From: an uncultured Saprospiraceae bacterium
GTDB taxonomy: Bacteria; Bacteroidota; Bacteroidia; Chitinophagales; Saprospiraceae
Assembly (NCBI GenBank): GCA_938016265.1
Contig: CALLWB010000036.1
Coordinates: 45,277-109,276 of the forward strand
Length of the DNA: 64,000 nucleotides
Reading direction: 5' to 3'
The notes under the pieces are model-generated. The model was not told the DNA's origin, did no database searches, and saw only the letters and a program-made list of their open reading frames with translations. The position numbers were made by a program, and so were the translations under genes. Below are positions 36,614-46,657 of this stretch, piece by piece (positions within the stretch are counted from its first letter, which is position 1; each line of letters opens with the position of its first letter).

Positions 36614-39502
36614 ATGAACAAAAATACGTCAATCATACAGAACCTTTCCCAACTTTATGAACTATCGTTGGCCATCGGCACTTCTCTTCATCTTGTAGAA
36701 AACTGCACTAATTTTTTGAAGGCGCTACTTGCAGGAAAAAATTTAACCTTCGCTGCTATTTGGTTAAATAAAAATGAACTGTATACCGACAATGGGAATA
36801 ACCGTATCCTAATAGCAGGACTTCCAGCATCAAAAATTGATCAGACAATTTGTACAGAAGATATTTTTCTTTATGACCAAATTGATGAAAACGCTCCTTA
36901 TTCAGTTTTGGAGACGGACGATAAATTTTCTGTCTTAATTCAGGAAAAAGATATTGAAGGCGGTGCATACGCTATTTTTAAATTGCGGGAGATTGGCTAT
37001 TTAAAATTGTATGCCAAGGACAGAAAAAAGCCATTTTCGCTGGAGGACATGGATCAATTAAAGAATGTGTTGGACAAACTTTATCATTCTTTAATTGCCT
37101 GCTTGGCACACCGGGAATTAGAAAAAGAAACAAAGCACCGTATTGCTGCACAGAAGGCACAAAAAGCAAGCGAAGATCTATACAAAACAGTTGTGCAGAG
37201 CTTGTCGGAAGGGATAATGATCACCGATTTGGAAGGGAAGGTTACTTATGTGAATGATCAAATGGTAGAATTGGCAGGGTATGACAAAAGTGAACTGATT
37301 GGCCAAATCGCCTTTGACCTTCTATCCGTAAAAGATGAAAAACAATATTTTTCTAAGGTCTTAACAGATCGAAAAAAGGGCGTATCCAGCCAATATGAAA
37401 AACAGCATGTTCGCAAAAATGGAGAAATTTGGTGGGGAAATATTAATGCTTCCCCTTACCGAAACGACAAGGGCGAAATTATTGGAACCATAGGCGCGGT
37501 CTCCGACATTACTAGACAAAAATACCTGGAAGAACAGAAAAATATTGCCCAGGAAAAAGCAAAATTATTCATAAAAAATAATGAATTTAAACTCAGGCAA
37601 ATCATTGATACTTCCCTAGATGCCATCATCAATATCGATGAGGATGGGATCGTTACAGAATGGAATAAACAGGCAGAAATAATTTTTGGATATTCTAGGT
37701 TTGAGGCGATCGACAAAAATATGGGAGACTTGATCATCCCTCTCAAATACAGAGAAGCACATAGAAAAGGAATGGAACATTTTCTTAAAACAGGAGAAGG
37801 ACCAGTCCTTAATAGCCGAATAGAAATAACTGCTATCAATAGAGAGGAAGAAGAGTTTCCAATAGAATTGAGTATTTCCCCGATTAAATTTAAAGATCGA
37901 TACATTTTTAGTGGATTTATTCGTGATATCTCCGAGCGGAAAAAAGCGGAGAATGACCTGATTCAAGCTAAAAAGGAAGCGGATCAATCCCGAATGGCTG
38001 AACAACAATTTTTGGCCAATATGAGCCATGAGATCCGAACGCCAATGAATGCAGTGATCGGAATGACGTATCTGCTCTACGAAGCCAATCCGTCCCCTGC
38101 CCAAATCGAATACCTGGATACCCTTAAATTTTCGGCAGATAGTCTGATGGGGATCATCAACAACATCCTCGATCTGTCCAAAATTGAAGCCGGCGAGTTT
38201 GAGTTTGAACCACGGACATTCAATCTGCGTGAACTCATTCTAGCTTTGCAACAAACTTTCCAGTTTAAGGTGAAGGACAAACCGGTGAGTGTGGTAGCGG
38301 ATATCGATCCAAAATTGACAACGCATATTATCGGCGATGATAACCGACTCAATCAAATCCTTACCAACTTGCTAGGAAATGCTAGTAAGTTTACCCATCG
38401 TGGGACGATTGGTATTAGTGTGAAGCTGATCAAAAAACAAGCAGATACATATCATATCGAGTTTAAAATTCATGATACAGGTATCGGTATGGCTGCGGAT
38501 AAAATTCCACAAATATTTGAAAATTTTAAACAGCTGGAAGAAAATCGAAAATTTGGAGGTACAGGTCTCGGACTTTCGATAGTGAAGCAATTGGTCTCCC
38601 TTCAAGGCGGGACATTGCATGTAGAAAGCGCTCCGAATAAGGGGTCTCAGTTTTCTATTATTCTGCCGTTCAAGGATTCGGGTATCCCTGTTACTGAAGT
38701 CATTCGGCCGGTGATAGTGGGCGGAGATTATGTCGAACTATTTAGTAGAACGCAAATTCTAGTGGTAGAGGATAATATTATGAATCAGCGGTTAATCAAG
38801 AAAATATTAGAATTGTGGAAATGCAATTTTGATTTAGCTGAAAATGGATTAATCGCGCTAGAGAATACCAAACAAAAGAAATACGACATTATCCTGATGG
38901 ATATTCATATGCCGGAAATGGATGGAATTGAATCGGCAAAACAAATCCGATCAGATGGTAGTAATTTGAATCAGAATACACCCATTGTTGCCTTGACAGC
39001 TGCGGCCTTATTGGACGAAAGAAATCGAGTGTTTGAAGTGGGTATGAATGATTTTTTGACAAAACCCTTCTCTCCAAAAATTCTGGAAAGCACATTAATC
39101 AAGTGGCTGGATTATACTCCGAAAGCTGCTCCAGAAGAAAAAGAGAAAAGAAGAACAATAGCGGTAAGTCTCGATTATTTACAAGAATTTAGTAATGGTG
39201 ATGAAGAATTCATCAAGGAAATGATCAATATGTTTCTTGATAATACGCCAGTGGATATCGAAGCTTTACAAAAACACCTGATGGCACAAAATTGGGAACA
39301 AGTGTACAAAACCGCACACAAATTGAAACCAAACTTTATGATGGTCGGAATGAAGGCCCAGGAAAAAGTCTCCGAAAATATAGAAGTCTTAACGAATGAG
39401 GACAACATAGATAAGGAACAAATTACCTCGCTCATTAAGAATTTGGTGATTGATGCTGAAGCAGCCTATCCAATTTTGAAAGGAATACTTGGTAAATTCT
39501 AG
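36614..39502 (+). CDS. Hybrid histidine kinase (GAF-like, PAS, PAS, HisKA, HATPase, REC, HPt)
   Basis: 962 residues without membrane segments, so a cytoplasmic sensor. The N-terminal 165 residues look GAF-like. Two PAS domains follow (about 190-310, YKTVVQSLSEGIMITDLEGKVTYVN; about 335-455, IIDTSLDAIINIDEDGIVTEWN). Then come HisKA with the phospho-acceptor H472 (NMSHEIRTPMNAVIG), HATPase_c (NLLGNASKFTHRG, GTGLGLSIVKQLV), a receiver domain (ILMDIHMPEMDG) and a C-terminal HPt domain (YKTAHKLKPNFMMVG). All phosphorelay parts are therefore present in one chain. It most likely passes phosphate to the response regulator gene 48 bases upstream. Confidence 0.95.
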   Translation: MNKNTSIIQNLSQLYELSLAIGTSLHLVENCTNFLKALLAGKNLTFAAIWLNKNELYTDNGNNRILIAGLPASKIDQTICTEDIFLYDQIDENAPYSVLETDDKFSVLIQEKDIEGGAYAIFKLREIGYLKLYAKDRKKPFSLEDMDQLKNVLDKLYHSLIACLAHRELEKETKHRIAAQKAQKASEDLYKTVVQSLSEGIMITDLEGKVTYVNDQMVELAGYDKSELIGQIAFDLLSVKDEKQYFSKVLTDRKKGVSSQYEKQHVRKNGEIWWGNINASPYRNDKGEIIGTIGAVSDITRQKYLEEQKNIAQEKAKLFIKNNEFKLRQIIDTSLDAIINIDEDGIVTEWNKQAEIIFGYSRFEAIDKNMGDLIIPLKYREAHRKGMEHFLKTGEGPVLNSRIEITAINREEEEFPIELSISPIKFKDRYIFSGFIRDISERKKAENDLIQAKKEADQSRMAEQQFLANMSHEIRTPMNAVIGMTYLLYEANPSPAQIEYLDTLKFSADSLMGIINNILDLSKIEAGEFEFEPRTFNLRELILALQQTFQFKVKDKPVSVVADIDPKLTTHIIGDDNRLNQILTNLLGNASKFTHRGTIGISVKLIKKQADTYHIEFKIHDTGIGMAADKIPQIFENFKQLEENRKFGGTGLGLSIVKQLVSLQGGTLHVESAPNKGSQFSIILPFKDSGIPVTEVIRPVIVGGDYVELFSRTQILVVEDNIMNQRLIKKILELWKCNFDLAENGLIALENTKQKKYDIILMDIHMPEMDGIESAKQIRSDGSNLNQNTPIVALTAAALLDERNRVFEVGMNDFLTKPFSPKILESTLIKWLDYTPKAAPEEKEKRRTIAVSLDYLQEFSNGDEEFIKEMINMFLDNTPVDIEALQKHLMAQNWEQVYKTAHKLKPNFMMVGMKAQEKVSENIEVLTNEDNIDKEQITSLIKNLVIDAEAAYPILKGILGKF

Positions 39503-39571
39503 AGACACATTCCAAGATGGCTCTACTACCTTTAAACAATGTTTCCTACTTTTACCAACTACTAATTCCCC

Positions 39572-40627
39572 TTACGCTCTTCTCAAAACAGATTTAGAAA
39601 ACGATTTCGATTTTGCTTGTCCTAGGTACTGAAAACCGCTTATAAAAATAAAATAAGTCATTCCGCATCCAAGAACACCCGCCATTCCAAATTGATAGAC
39701 TAAAGTGGCCAATGCCAAGTGCAATCCACCCAAAAACAAACAAGCAGTAACCGTCGAAAGTCCAGACGCCAATAAAATATGATGAACATGTGTTCGATCT
39801 GCACTAAAAGGGGACCTTTTTTTGTACATACGCCCAAGTGCAACCCGCATTAAGTCAAACACAGGAAGCAACCAGAATGATAACGCAAACATGGGAGAAA
39901 CAGGCCCTGCCAAAATATCCACCTGGAATACATGCATGCACATTATCGCCGTCATCAAACCAATAAACATCGAACCACAATCCCCCATAAACAGTTTTGC
40001 ATTATGAAAATTGAAGCGCAGAAATCCTAGGCAACTGCCTGCTATACTTAGCGCTAAAACGGCCATAATTGTATGACCATTTATCAAAAATAAAGCCCCA
40101 AAAATCAGCCCATTTATTACACCAAGAGTTCCTGCCAATCCATCTATCCCATCAATAAAATTAAAGGCATTTATTAGCGTAGCTATAAAGAATACGGTCA
40201 TGATAAAATTCAACCAAATTGGCAGATGTATTCCAACAATAAAGAAGAATATACTTTCTACACTCCAGCCTCCAGCAAAGATCAACGCCCCACAAATCAG
40301 TTGGAATGACAATTTTTGTAGCGCTTTCATTCCATTTAAGTCATCAAAAAAACCAACCGTTGCTAATAACATACTGGCAAAACTTAAGAATAGAATAGGT
40401 TTGCTGGATGGCCAGTCGGTGAATACGAATAATGGGACAAACGCACCGACCAAAATGGCTATGCCTCCCAAGGAACTAATTTGACCTACATGATGTTTTC
40501 GTTCGTCCGGTTGGTCAAACCAGAGTTGAGATTCCGCCAATTTTATCAAAACAGGAATTATTATCAAGGCAATTCCCAGCGATAGAATAAAAGAAATGGC
40601 AGGAAGATTAATATAGAAAGACATCAA
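39572..40627 (-). CDS. WecA/TagO-like undecaprenyl-phosphate sugar-1-phosphate transferase
   Basis: 351 residues with about 10-11 membrane segments. Family motifs are clear: GGIAILVGAF, the Mg-binding DD in FFDDLNGMKA, NAFNFIDGIDGLAG, FMGDCGSMFIGL and the cytoplasmic histidine motif RTHVHHILL. This enzyme class (MraY/WecA) moves a HexNAc-1-phosphate from UDP-sugar to undecaprenyl phosphate, which starts a repeat unit. It probably primes the polysaccharide assembled by the operon at 23.5-34.8 kb. It is convergent with the histidine kinase gene. Confidence 0.92.
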   Translation of the reverse strand: MMSFYINLPAISFILSLGIALIIIPVLIKLAESQLWFDQPDERKHHVGQISSLGGIAILVGAFVPLFVFTDWPSSKPILFLSFASMLLATVGFFDDLNGMKALQKLSFQLICGALIFAGGWSVESIFFFIVGIHLPIWLNFIMTVFFIATLINAFNFIDGIDGLAGTLGVINGLIFGALFLINGHTIMAVLALSIAGSCLGFLRFNFHNAKLFMGDCGSMFIGLMTAIMCMHVFQVDILAGPVSPMFALSFWLLPVFDLMRVALGRMYKKRSPFSADRTHVHHILLASGLSTVTACLFLGGLHLALATLVYQFGMAGVLGCGMTYFIFISGFQYLGQAKSKSFSKSVLRRA

Positions 40628-40660
40628 GTATAAATTTTTTAAGAAAGGAAAATTTTATCC

Positions 40661-42472
40661 TCATTCATTTAATAAAATCAATTCTGCTCTTCTGTTTCTT
40701 GCTTTCCCAAATTCAGAATCATTTGAATCTTTTGGGATGGATTCACCATAGGATATAGTTCGAATCCGGGAGGTCGTAATCCCGTTTGCTATCAAGTAAT
40801 TTTGTACCGCTAATGTTCTACGTTGGCTTAGTGCAAAATTGTAAGATGCAGATCCTTCAAAATCCGTATGCCCAGATATCATCACCACTAGGTGATCATG
40901 TTTTAGCATGTGAGCAATCATCTGGTTGAGCTGGATCAAATGTGGTAATTTTACAATGTCTTTATTGGTGTCAAATTCAACTATTGTGACAGGGTAGGAG
41001 CTGTCTGTTTCAGCCGCATAACCAGGATTTGATCGGTTTGTTGATGGGCAGCCATTTGCTGCTTTATCTCCAGCGATGTAGGGACAATGGTCCTCAATAT
41101 CCGGTACGCCATCCAAATCGGTATCCGGGCAACCATTCAGTGCCACAGAACCTTTGATATAAACACAATGGTCATAATCATCCGTAACCCCATCCCCATC
41201 TAGGTCATTCGTTTTGACCGGACAGCCACCATTTTCGCGGACGCCATAAAGGTTAGGACAACGATCTATTGCGTCCCAAATACCGTCCTCATCTTTGTCA
41301 TTACATCCTTGAAATCTGTACAAACCAGGGACGTCAGGACAATCATCTAAATTATCTGGAATTCCGTCGTTGTCTCTATCATTATCTATTTTTGCTGTTT
41401 CTTGTGTGGCAGGAGTTAGAGCTGGAGTGGGGCAACCTTTTAGTTCTTTGACTCCAGGTGTTTTAGGGCATTGGTCTTTCCAATCCGGGATACCGTCTAA
41501 ATCAGTATCGGTCACTACTTTTTTTGAAGGCTTGTTAAATCGGTAGGTGGCCAACAATTCTACTCCCCCATTCCCTTTTGTAGCAGTAGAAAGTCCTGAA
41601 ATATTCACATCATAACTTACGCCCACAAATACATTTTTAATGGCCAAACCAGCAGAAAGAATCAGCGCGTCTTTCATTCGATTATCAATTCCTACTTTTA
41701 TTTTTGTTGATTCATTTAGGGAATACGTCGATTGAATTCCTAGCAAAATTTCCTTGGCCGGTCCTTGATGGTGCATTAAAAACCGAGGAGTAACAATCAA
41801 TTTTTCAGCTAACGGAAAAGCAGCCTCTCCATAAATTGTCCAGAGCATAGGGATGGTTTGTTTTTCAACACTTAGCAAGGAAAATTTTGGGGTGTTAATA
41901 TGCCCAATTGCTAAACCAGCCTTCAAATAGCTATTCGAATTTTCTGACAAACTCAATGTCCACTCCAAACCAACTCCAAAATCCAAAGACATAGAACTGG
42001 TATTGTTGAAGTTTTCTCCGTTATCACTAGACAGATCGACACCAGATTGGCTATCATATTGCTTGTCAAAAGTCAGTAAGGAAGGATCAATCCTTTTTTG
42101 CAAAAAACCAGTTTGCACTCCAAGAGAAAGCTGATTGTTTCCCATTCCTAATTTCTGATGGTATGCACCGCTTAGTTTGATGCCGGTAGACTGCAAACTG
42201 CTACCTCCTGCTCCTTCATTGAACATGCCTAAACCAACACCAATTTTTTTGATATTGGCATCTGCAAAAACACCATAATGTTTGTAAGCATTAGGAATCC
42301 CGGACCATTGTGTTCGGTACATTGCTCCCAATCTTATTTGATCAGGGTATACACCGGTAGCCGCTGGGTTTAATTGAAGACTATTGTTCCATGCCTGAGA
42401 AAAATGGGCGTCCTGCCCGTTGATCACCAGTGCACAAAAAAACAAGGAGAATAGTGTAAGTATATTTTTCAT
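40661..42472 (-). CDS. PorP/SprF-like + thrombospondin type 3 repeats + OmpA-like protein
   Basis: 603 residues with a signal peptide at 1-19. Residues 20-310 are a PorP/SprF membrane beta-barrel (AHFSQAWNNSLQLNPAATGVYPDQIRLGAMYRTQWSG), the family linked to type IX secretion and gliding. Residues about 315-480 are calcium-binding type 3 repeats (DTDLDGIPDWKDQCPKTPG, DRDNDGIPDNLDDCPDVPG). The C-terminal about 110 residues are an OmpA peptidoglycan-binding domain (VVMISGHTDFEGSASYN, LSQRRTLAVQNYL). It thus links the outer membrane to the cell wall. It lies 33 bases upstream of the WecA-like gene on the same strand. Confidence 0.92.
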   Translation of the reverse strand: MKNILTLFSLFFCALVINGQDAHFSQAWNNSLQLNPAATGVYPDQIRLGAMYRTQWSGIPNAYKHYGVFADANIKKIGVGLGMFNEGAGGSSLQSTGIKLSGAYHQKLGMGNNQLSLGVQTGFLQKRIDPSLLTFDKQYDSQSGVDLSSDNGENFNNTSSMSLDFGVGLEWTLSLSENSNSYLKAGLAIGHINTPKFSLLSVEKQTIPMLWTIYGEAAFPLAEKLIVTPRFLMHHQGPAKEILLGIQSTYSLNESTKIKVGIDNRMKDALILSAGLAIKNVFVGVSYDVNISGLSTATKGNGGVELLATYRFNKPSKKVVTDTDLDGIPDWKDQCPKTPGVKELKGCPTPALTPATQETAKIDNDRDNDGIPDNLDDCPDVPGLYRFQGCNDKDEDGIWDAIDRCPNLYGVRENGGCPVKTNDLDGDGVTDDYDHCVYIKGSVALNGCPDTDLDGVPDIEDHCPYIAGDKAANGCPSTNRSNPGYAAETDSSYPVTIVEFDTNKDIVKLPHLIQLNQMIAHMLKHDHLVVMISGHTDFEGSASYNFALSQRRTLAVQNYLIANGITTSRIRTISYGESIPKDSNDSEFGKARNRRAELILLNE

Positions 42473-42605
42473 AATAATTGTTAATGCTGTAATCGTTAAT
42501 GATGGATTAGTTAATGAGGCTAGAGTAGCGGTGGTTTGCGGGCTGTTGATTGTACTATATTTACCCGACCCTTAACCATTATTCCAATCAACAGTTAACC
42601 AGAAA
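42473..42605. repeat. GTTAATG-type intergenic repeat
   Basis: Contains TTGTTAATGCTGTAATCGTTAATGATGG at its left end and TTAACCATTATTCCAATCAACAGTTAACCAG at its right, next to the minus-strand stop at 42606. The two halves are partly complementary, as in the elements at 7178, 9351 and 53529. Confidence 0.4.
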
Positions 42606-44879
42606 TCAATACAAAACGGTAACATGACCAGTCGCACGTACTTCCTTGGACAATCGATCATTAAAAGAAACAACATAGACGTAAGTGCCTAGTTGGACGG
42701 GTTTCTGTGCGTGCTTTCCGTCCCACCCAATGGACTGATCGGAAGAGCTAAAAATCAGCTCGCCCCATTGATTATAAATGGTCATTTCTACGGCTGATAA
42801 TCCATCTCCTCGTAGTAAGAATAGATCGTTACAGCCATCTCCATTTGGAGAAAAAGCGTTAGGAACAAACCAATTGCCGTCTATTTCTGCTGTTTCAATT
42901 ACCTCTATATATTGTAGTTTCGTAAGCGTGTCTGCGCAAAGGTCATTCTGTGTCATCAAGGACACCGGATAAATACCTGGCTCTGTCAAAATAAATTGAG
43001 GGGCTGCCAAGGAGGAGGTCTGTCCGTCAATTTGCCATTCATGGGTCAAATTTCCATTTACCATAGAGGTAAATGAAATTGGTGTCCCAACTGCAACGGT
43101 GGTATTGTCTGCAGAAAAATCTATAATCTGATCTTCCTGAACGGTTATTTCTATGGGGTCGGAGATTAAAATAGTTCCTAAATCATCAGTCACTTGTACT
43201 TGGTAAAGTCCTTCTTCACCAACTGAAAAACTGACGTTTATTGCGTCTTGTATAGGCCAGCCATTTTTCAACCACTGATTGCCTGTCGCATAAGAACTGG
43301 TTAATAAGGCAGTAGCACCAGCACACAAGTCAGCTGCTCCATTCAAATTGATAAGTGGAGCAACAGATTGATTTTGCACCAGCACTTCTATACTATTTGA
43401 ACTGCCTACGCATCCAAAATCATCCGTGACCTCTACAAAGTAATTGCCTGTTTCAAAAACAGTAATCGTAGGAGTTGAAGCATTCGTATTCCATAAATAC
43501 GAGTCGGCTTGACTAGCTACAAGTATTGCAGAATCGCCACTAAAAAAAGTAGACGCACCAACTATTGAAATACTAGGTGTGGGGGCTGCCAAAACTGAAA
43601 TTTGTACTTCTCCTGAGGTAGAAGAGGTAGATCCGTCCTTGCCGACAACTTTTATAGAATGCAGTCCTACTGGAATTATAGTGCTGCCATAAGTAGGGGA
43701 GGACCCACTCTGAACAAGTGTGTCATTAATGTAAAATTCATAAGTTGAAAAAATCTGTGGACTTGCTTCTACCGACAAAAATTCTCCTTGACAAATGGTG
43801 GTTTGACCAGTGGGAACAAATAAGGTGACCCCTTGATTGAGGTCGATTATTTTTCTTACTAGATTATTGTAAGCATCGGCTACGTATATTTCTTGAGTGA
43901 TTTCATTTATTGCAATTGCGGTGGCTCCATTAAAAGAGGCAAGAGGCCCAACTCCATCTGAAGCGCCAGTATTTTCTGCTGTGCCAGCATAAGTGATCAC
44001 ATTCCCAGAAGGGAAAATTTTTCTAATAATATAGTTATATCCATCCGCCACAAAGATGTTTCCCTGATCATCAACGGTGATGTCCCATGGATAGTTGAAA
44101 GCGGCCGTACTTGCCGTTCCATCATTGCTACCTAGTACACCTGATCCAGCGATGGTGGTCACAATTCCTTGTGTGTCAATCTTTCTGATTTTATGGTTCC
44201 ATTCATCAGCGACCAGAATGTTTCCCTGGTGATCCAGCGACAGGCCATAAGGACGATTGAACGTGGCAACATTTGCTGCTCCGTCTGTAGAGCCTGTGAG
44301 ATAAGGAACCCCAGCAATCGTTGTTACGTAACCTTGTGTATCAATTTTTCGAATAATGTGGGTGAGATGGTCAGCGACATAGATATTGCCGGCAGAATCA
44401 CTTTCGATCCCAGTAGGATTGCCGAACGTAGAAAAGTTTGGAGGGCCATTGGTTACTCCAAAGTTTCCAGAACCTGCAATGGTAGAAACAACTCCATTTG
44501 TTGAAATTTTTCTAATTTTATTATTTCTCGTATCAGCGACCAATACATTTCCATCGATGTCCACGCTTACGCCCCAGGGCTCATTGAAGGTGGCGGTACT
44601 GGCAGCGCCATCCTGCGATCCGATGACACCGTCTATCCCCGCAATTGTTTCCACCATGCCTGAAGGCGTTATTTTTCTGATGGTATGACTATAGCGATCT
44701 GCGGTATAGACGTTCCCATTGGCATCTACTGCGATGCCGTGTGGATTGTTGAAAGTGGCTTCGTAGACAGGGCCGTCATAATTGCCGATGCTGTCCACCA
44801 CTCCGGCTACAGTAACGACCAATTGTGCGTTTATCTGCAAGCATCCGAGTAGGGTTAGTATAATTATTATTAATCTCAT
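42606..44879 (-). CDS. NHL-repeat secreted protein with T9SS type B (gliding-type) C-terminal domain
   Basis: 757 residues with a signal peptide at 1-18. Residues 20-360 are six NHL repeats forming a propeller (FNNPHGIAVDANGNVYTADRY SHTIRKI type units, each ending in VxTIAG). Ig-like beta domains cover about 370-660 (VTDDFGCVGSSNS, VTDDLGTILISDP), with a PKD-like stretch before the tail. The C-terminus is a T9SS type B domain (WFVPNAFSPNGDGCNDLFLLRG, MTIYNQWGELIFSS, GTYVYVVSF). It is probably a cell-surface or secreted adhesin-like protein. Confidence 0.9.
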   Translation of the reverse strand: MRLIIIILTLLGCLQINAQLVVTVAGVVDSIGNYDGPVYEATFNNPHGIAVDANGNVYTADRYSHTIRKITPSGMVETIAGIDGVIGSQDGAASTATFNEPWGVSVDIDGNVLVADTRNNKIRKISTNGVVSTIAGSGNFGVTNGPPNFSTFGNPTGIESDSAGNIYVADHLTHIIRKIDTQGYVTTIAGVPYLTGSTDGAANVATFNRPYGLSLDHQGNILVADEWNHKIRKIDTQGIVTTIAGSGVLGSNDGTASTAAFNYPWDITVDDQGNIFVADGYNYIIRKIFPSGNVITYAGTAENTGASDGVGPLASFNGATAIAINEITQEIYVADAYNNLVRKIIDLNQGVTLFVPTGQTTICQGEFLSVEASPQIFSTYEFYINDTLVQSGSSPTYGSTIIPVGLHSIKVVGKDGSTSSTSGEVQISVLAAPTPSISIVGASTFFSGDSAILVASQADSYLWNTNASTPTITVFETGNYFVEVTDDFGCVGSSNSIEVLVQNQSVAPLINLNGAADLCAGATALLTSSYATGNQWLKNGWPIQDAINVSFSVGEEGLYQVQVTDDLGTILISDPIEITVQEDQIIDFSADNTTVAVGTPISFTSMVNGNLTHEWQIDGQTSSLAAPQFILTEPGIYPVSLMTQNDLCADTLTKLQYIEVIETAEIDGNWFVPNAFSPNGDGCNDLFLLRGDGLSAVEMTIYNQWGELIFSSSDQSIGWDGKHAQKPVQLGTYVYVVSFNDRLSKEVRATGHVTVLY

Positions 44880-44915
44880 TGTTTCTATTCTAATTGTTAT
44901 TTGCAGATTTCGCTC

Positions 44916-46085
44916 CTAGCTAAAAGACTGTTTCAGTTGGATAGGTAATTCGAAGTTGAAGGTTGGGACGGGTGCTTTTGTTTGTTTTGGTAATTGTACG
45001 ATACTTTTGTATTTATCAGCAATCAGATCCCAGGAATACCGTCTATCAGCTATTCGTTGCATATTTAGTCCTATTCTTCCGAGTGGCAAGTAGCCTGTAT
45101 ATTTGATGGCAGTCATTATTTCCTCCACTTTGTTGAAATAAATGGCCTCATTTTCTGTTGTTATTCTGTTGTATACCACATCATAAGAAAGGATAGGCAG
45201 TCCCAAAGACATGGCCTCGACCAAGGAAGGGTTGGTACCTCCTTCGCTATGGCCATGAACGTACAATTTTGCATTAGACCGAAGAGCGTTCAAGGTCTCC
45301 TGTTCGAAAATGGAATCATAAAGATGAATGTTTTCATAGTTGCTATATTGACGTTTCAATTGTTGGCCGTAGGAACTGTTATCCCAATTCCCAACAATAA
45401 CAAGCGGCAGTTCCACACTTTTAGAAAATGCTTCTAAAATCATTTGAACATTGTTTTCTGGTTCTATTCGACATACCGTAAAGGCATAATCCTGCTCAAG
45501 GATTGGAAATTGTTTTAAAGAGGTGAGGGAAACAGCGTTTGCTTCTGCATGATCTCCTCCATACTCAATTAGTCTAGCATTGATACCGTATCTGTCCTTC
45601 ACGTATTTTTGTATTGCTGCATTATCTGCAATGATTTCGTCTGCAAATCGAACGGCAAAGTATTCACTAACCAATAGGATTTTTTTTGCGAATTTGCCCC
45701 ATTTTTTCCTGCTCCAGTCTAGACCGTCAATATTGACAATTACTTTTCGATTTGGGATCAACTTTAGAAATGGTAAGAACAAACAACCGGAAACTCCTAG
45801 TATTAACAAGGTTCTGCTGAACAAAATCGCATGTAGCATACATACAACATCGTACATGACACGTTGTATTCCCTTTGGACGGAATGGCATGTACTTGATT
45901 CTCGCGCCATTCCATGTTTTAATACGTTCTTCTTTAGTATAATGTTTCGCAGAATTATAAACGGTGATGTTTAATTTTTCATTTAATTTTAGCACAAGCT
46001 GATGTGCCAGCGTTTCGAATCTTCCATATTTTGAAGGCACCCTTACTGAACCAACAATCGCTAAATCTGACTTTCTATTTTCCAT
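44916..46085 (-). CDS. DUF1972-type glycosyltransferase (GT4, rhamnosyltransferase-like)
   Basis: 389 residues. The N-terminus (DLAIVGSVRVPSKYGRFETLAHQLV) matches the DUF1972 acceptor domain found in rhamnosyl and related transferases. The C-terminal GT1/GT4 half has DYAFTVCRIEPENNVQMILEAF and the donor motif HGHSEGGTNPSLVEAMSLG. A membrane-associated stretch lies at about 80-105. It is apart from the main exopolysaccharide operon but on the same strand as the WecA-like gene, so it may perform the second assembly step or serve another glycan. Confidence 0.88.
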   Translation of the reverse strand: MENRKSDLAIVGSVRVPSKYGRFETLAHQLVLKLNEKLNITVYNSAKHYTKEERIKTWNGARIKYMPFRPKGIQRVMYDVVCMLHAILFSRTLLILGVSGCLFLPFLKLIPNRKVIVNIDGLDWSRKKWGKFAKKILLVSEYFAVRFADEIIADNAAIQKYVKDRYGINARLIEYGGDHAEANAVSLTSLKQFPILEQDYAFTVCRIEPENNVQMILEAFSKSVELPLVIVGNWDNSSYGQQLKRQYSNYENIHLYDSIFEQETLNALRSNAKLYVHGHSEGGTNPSLVEAMSLGLPILSYDVVYNRITTENEAIYFNKVEEIMTAIKYTGYLPLGRIGLNMQRIADRRYSWDLIADKYKSIVQLPKQTKAPVPTFNFELPIQLKQSFS

Positions 46086-46277
46086 AATTAATTGAATTTG
46101 ACCCTACCATTTCCATTTTTTTGCCAACTCGGCAATGGTTTGATTTCCAGTCAATTATTCTTGAAAATAAATTTATCACGTTTCCTTTTTGGGACAAAAG
46201 TCTCACTTTGGGATTCCATCACGCCCCCGAAGGGTTTTGGACGACAGTCCAAAAAGTGATGGAACCGCGACGGCGGC

Positions 46278-46370
46278 AACTCCCCCCGATCCACTCCACT
46301 CGATCAACTCCCCCCGATCCACTCCCCCCGATCCACTCCCCCCGATCAACTCCCCCCGATCAACTCCCCA
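46278..46370. repeat. 14-bp tandem repeat, (A/C)ACTCCCCCCGATC x 6.6
   Basis: Six full units and one partial unit of AACTCCCCCCGATC or CACTCCCCCCGATC run head to tail; only the second unit is degenerate (CACTCCACTCGATC). The unit length is not a multiple of three and the C-rich composition differs from the AT-rich surroundings. It lies in a gene-free stretch (46086-46657) upstream of the glycosyltransferase. Units this alike suggest recent slippage. Confidence 0.9.
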
Positions 46371-46439
46371 GTAAATACTCCCGAAAGGACGCCAATACCA
46401 GCAGAGGATAAAATCCCCCAGCTAAACCGTAATAACCAA

Positions 46440-46580
46440 AAAAGCCCTGAAGGGGCGACCTAAAATCTCCATATTTTCCTTGGAATATTTTATGTCGCTC
46501 CTTCAGAGCGGTGACCTGCGGGCCGAATCTATCGGAGGAATTCATCCCCCGCTAATATGCATCGCCCCTTCAGGGCTTTT
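46440..46580. repeat. REP/MITE-like palindromic element, 141 bp
   Basis: Perfect 19-bp terminal inverted repeats: AAAAGCCCTGAAGGGGCGA at 46440-46458 and its complement at 46562-46580. An inner copy of the same core (TCGCTCCTTCAGAGCG, near 46494-46509) and an ATTTTAT/CTAAAAT pair give a compound fold. No coding region is inside. The form fits a repetitive extragenic palindrome or a small non-autonomous element. Confidence 0.7.
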
Positions 46581-46657
46581 GTTGTTCCTTTAAAGATAAA
46601 TTGGATAGGAATCTGAAATCCATCTCTCCTTCAAGGCTAACATTGAGTCAATTCTTC

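Noticed and set aside
46121..46411. 96-codon open frame across the 14-bp repeats
   Set aside because: It exists only because the C-rich repeat lacks stops; the protein is a Pro/Ser/Thr artefact, and the 14-bp unit would shift frame with each unit change.
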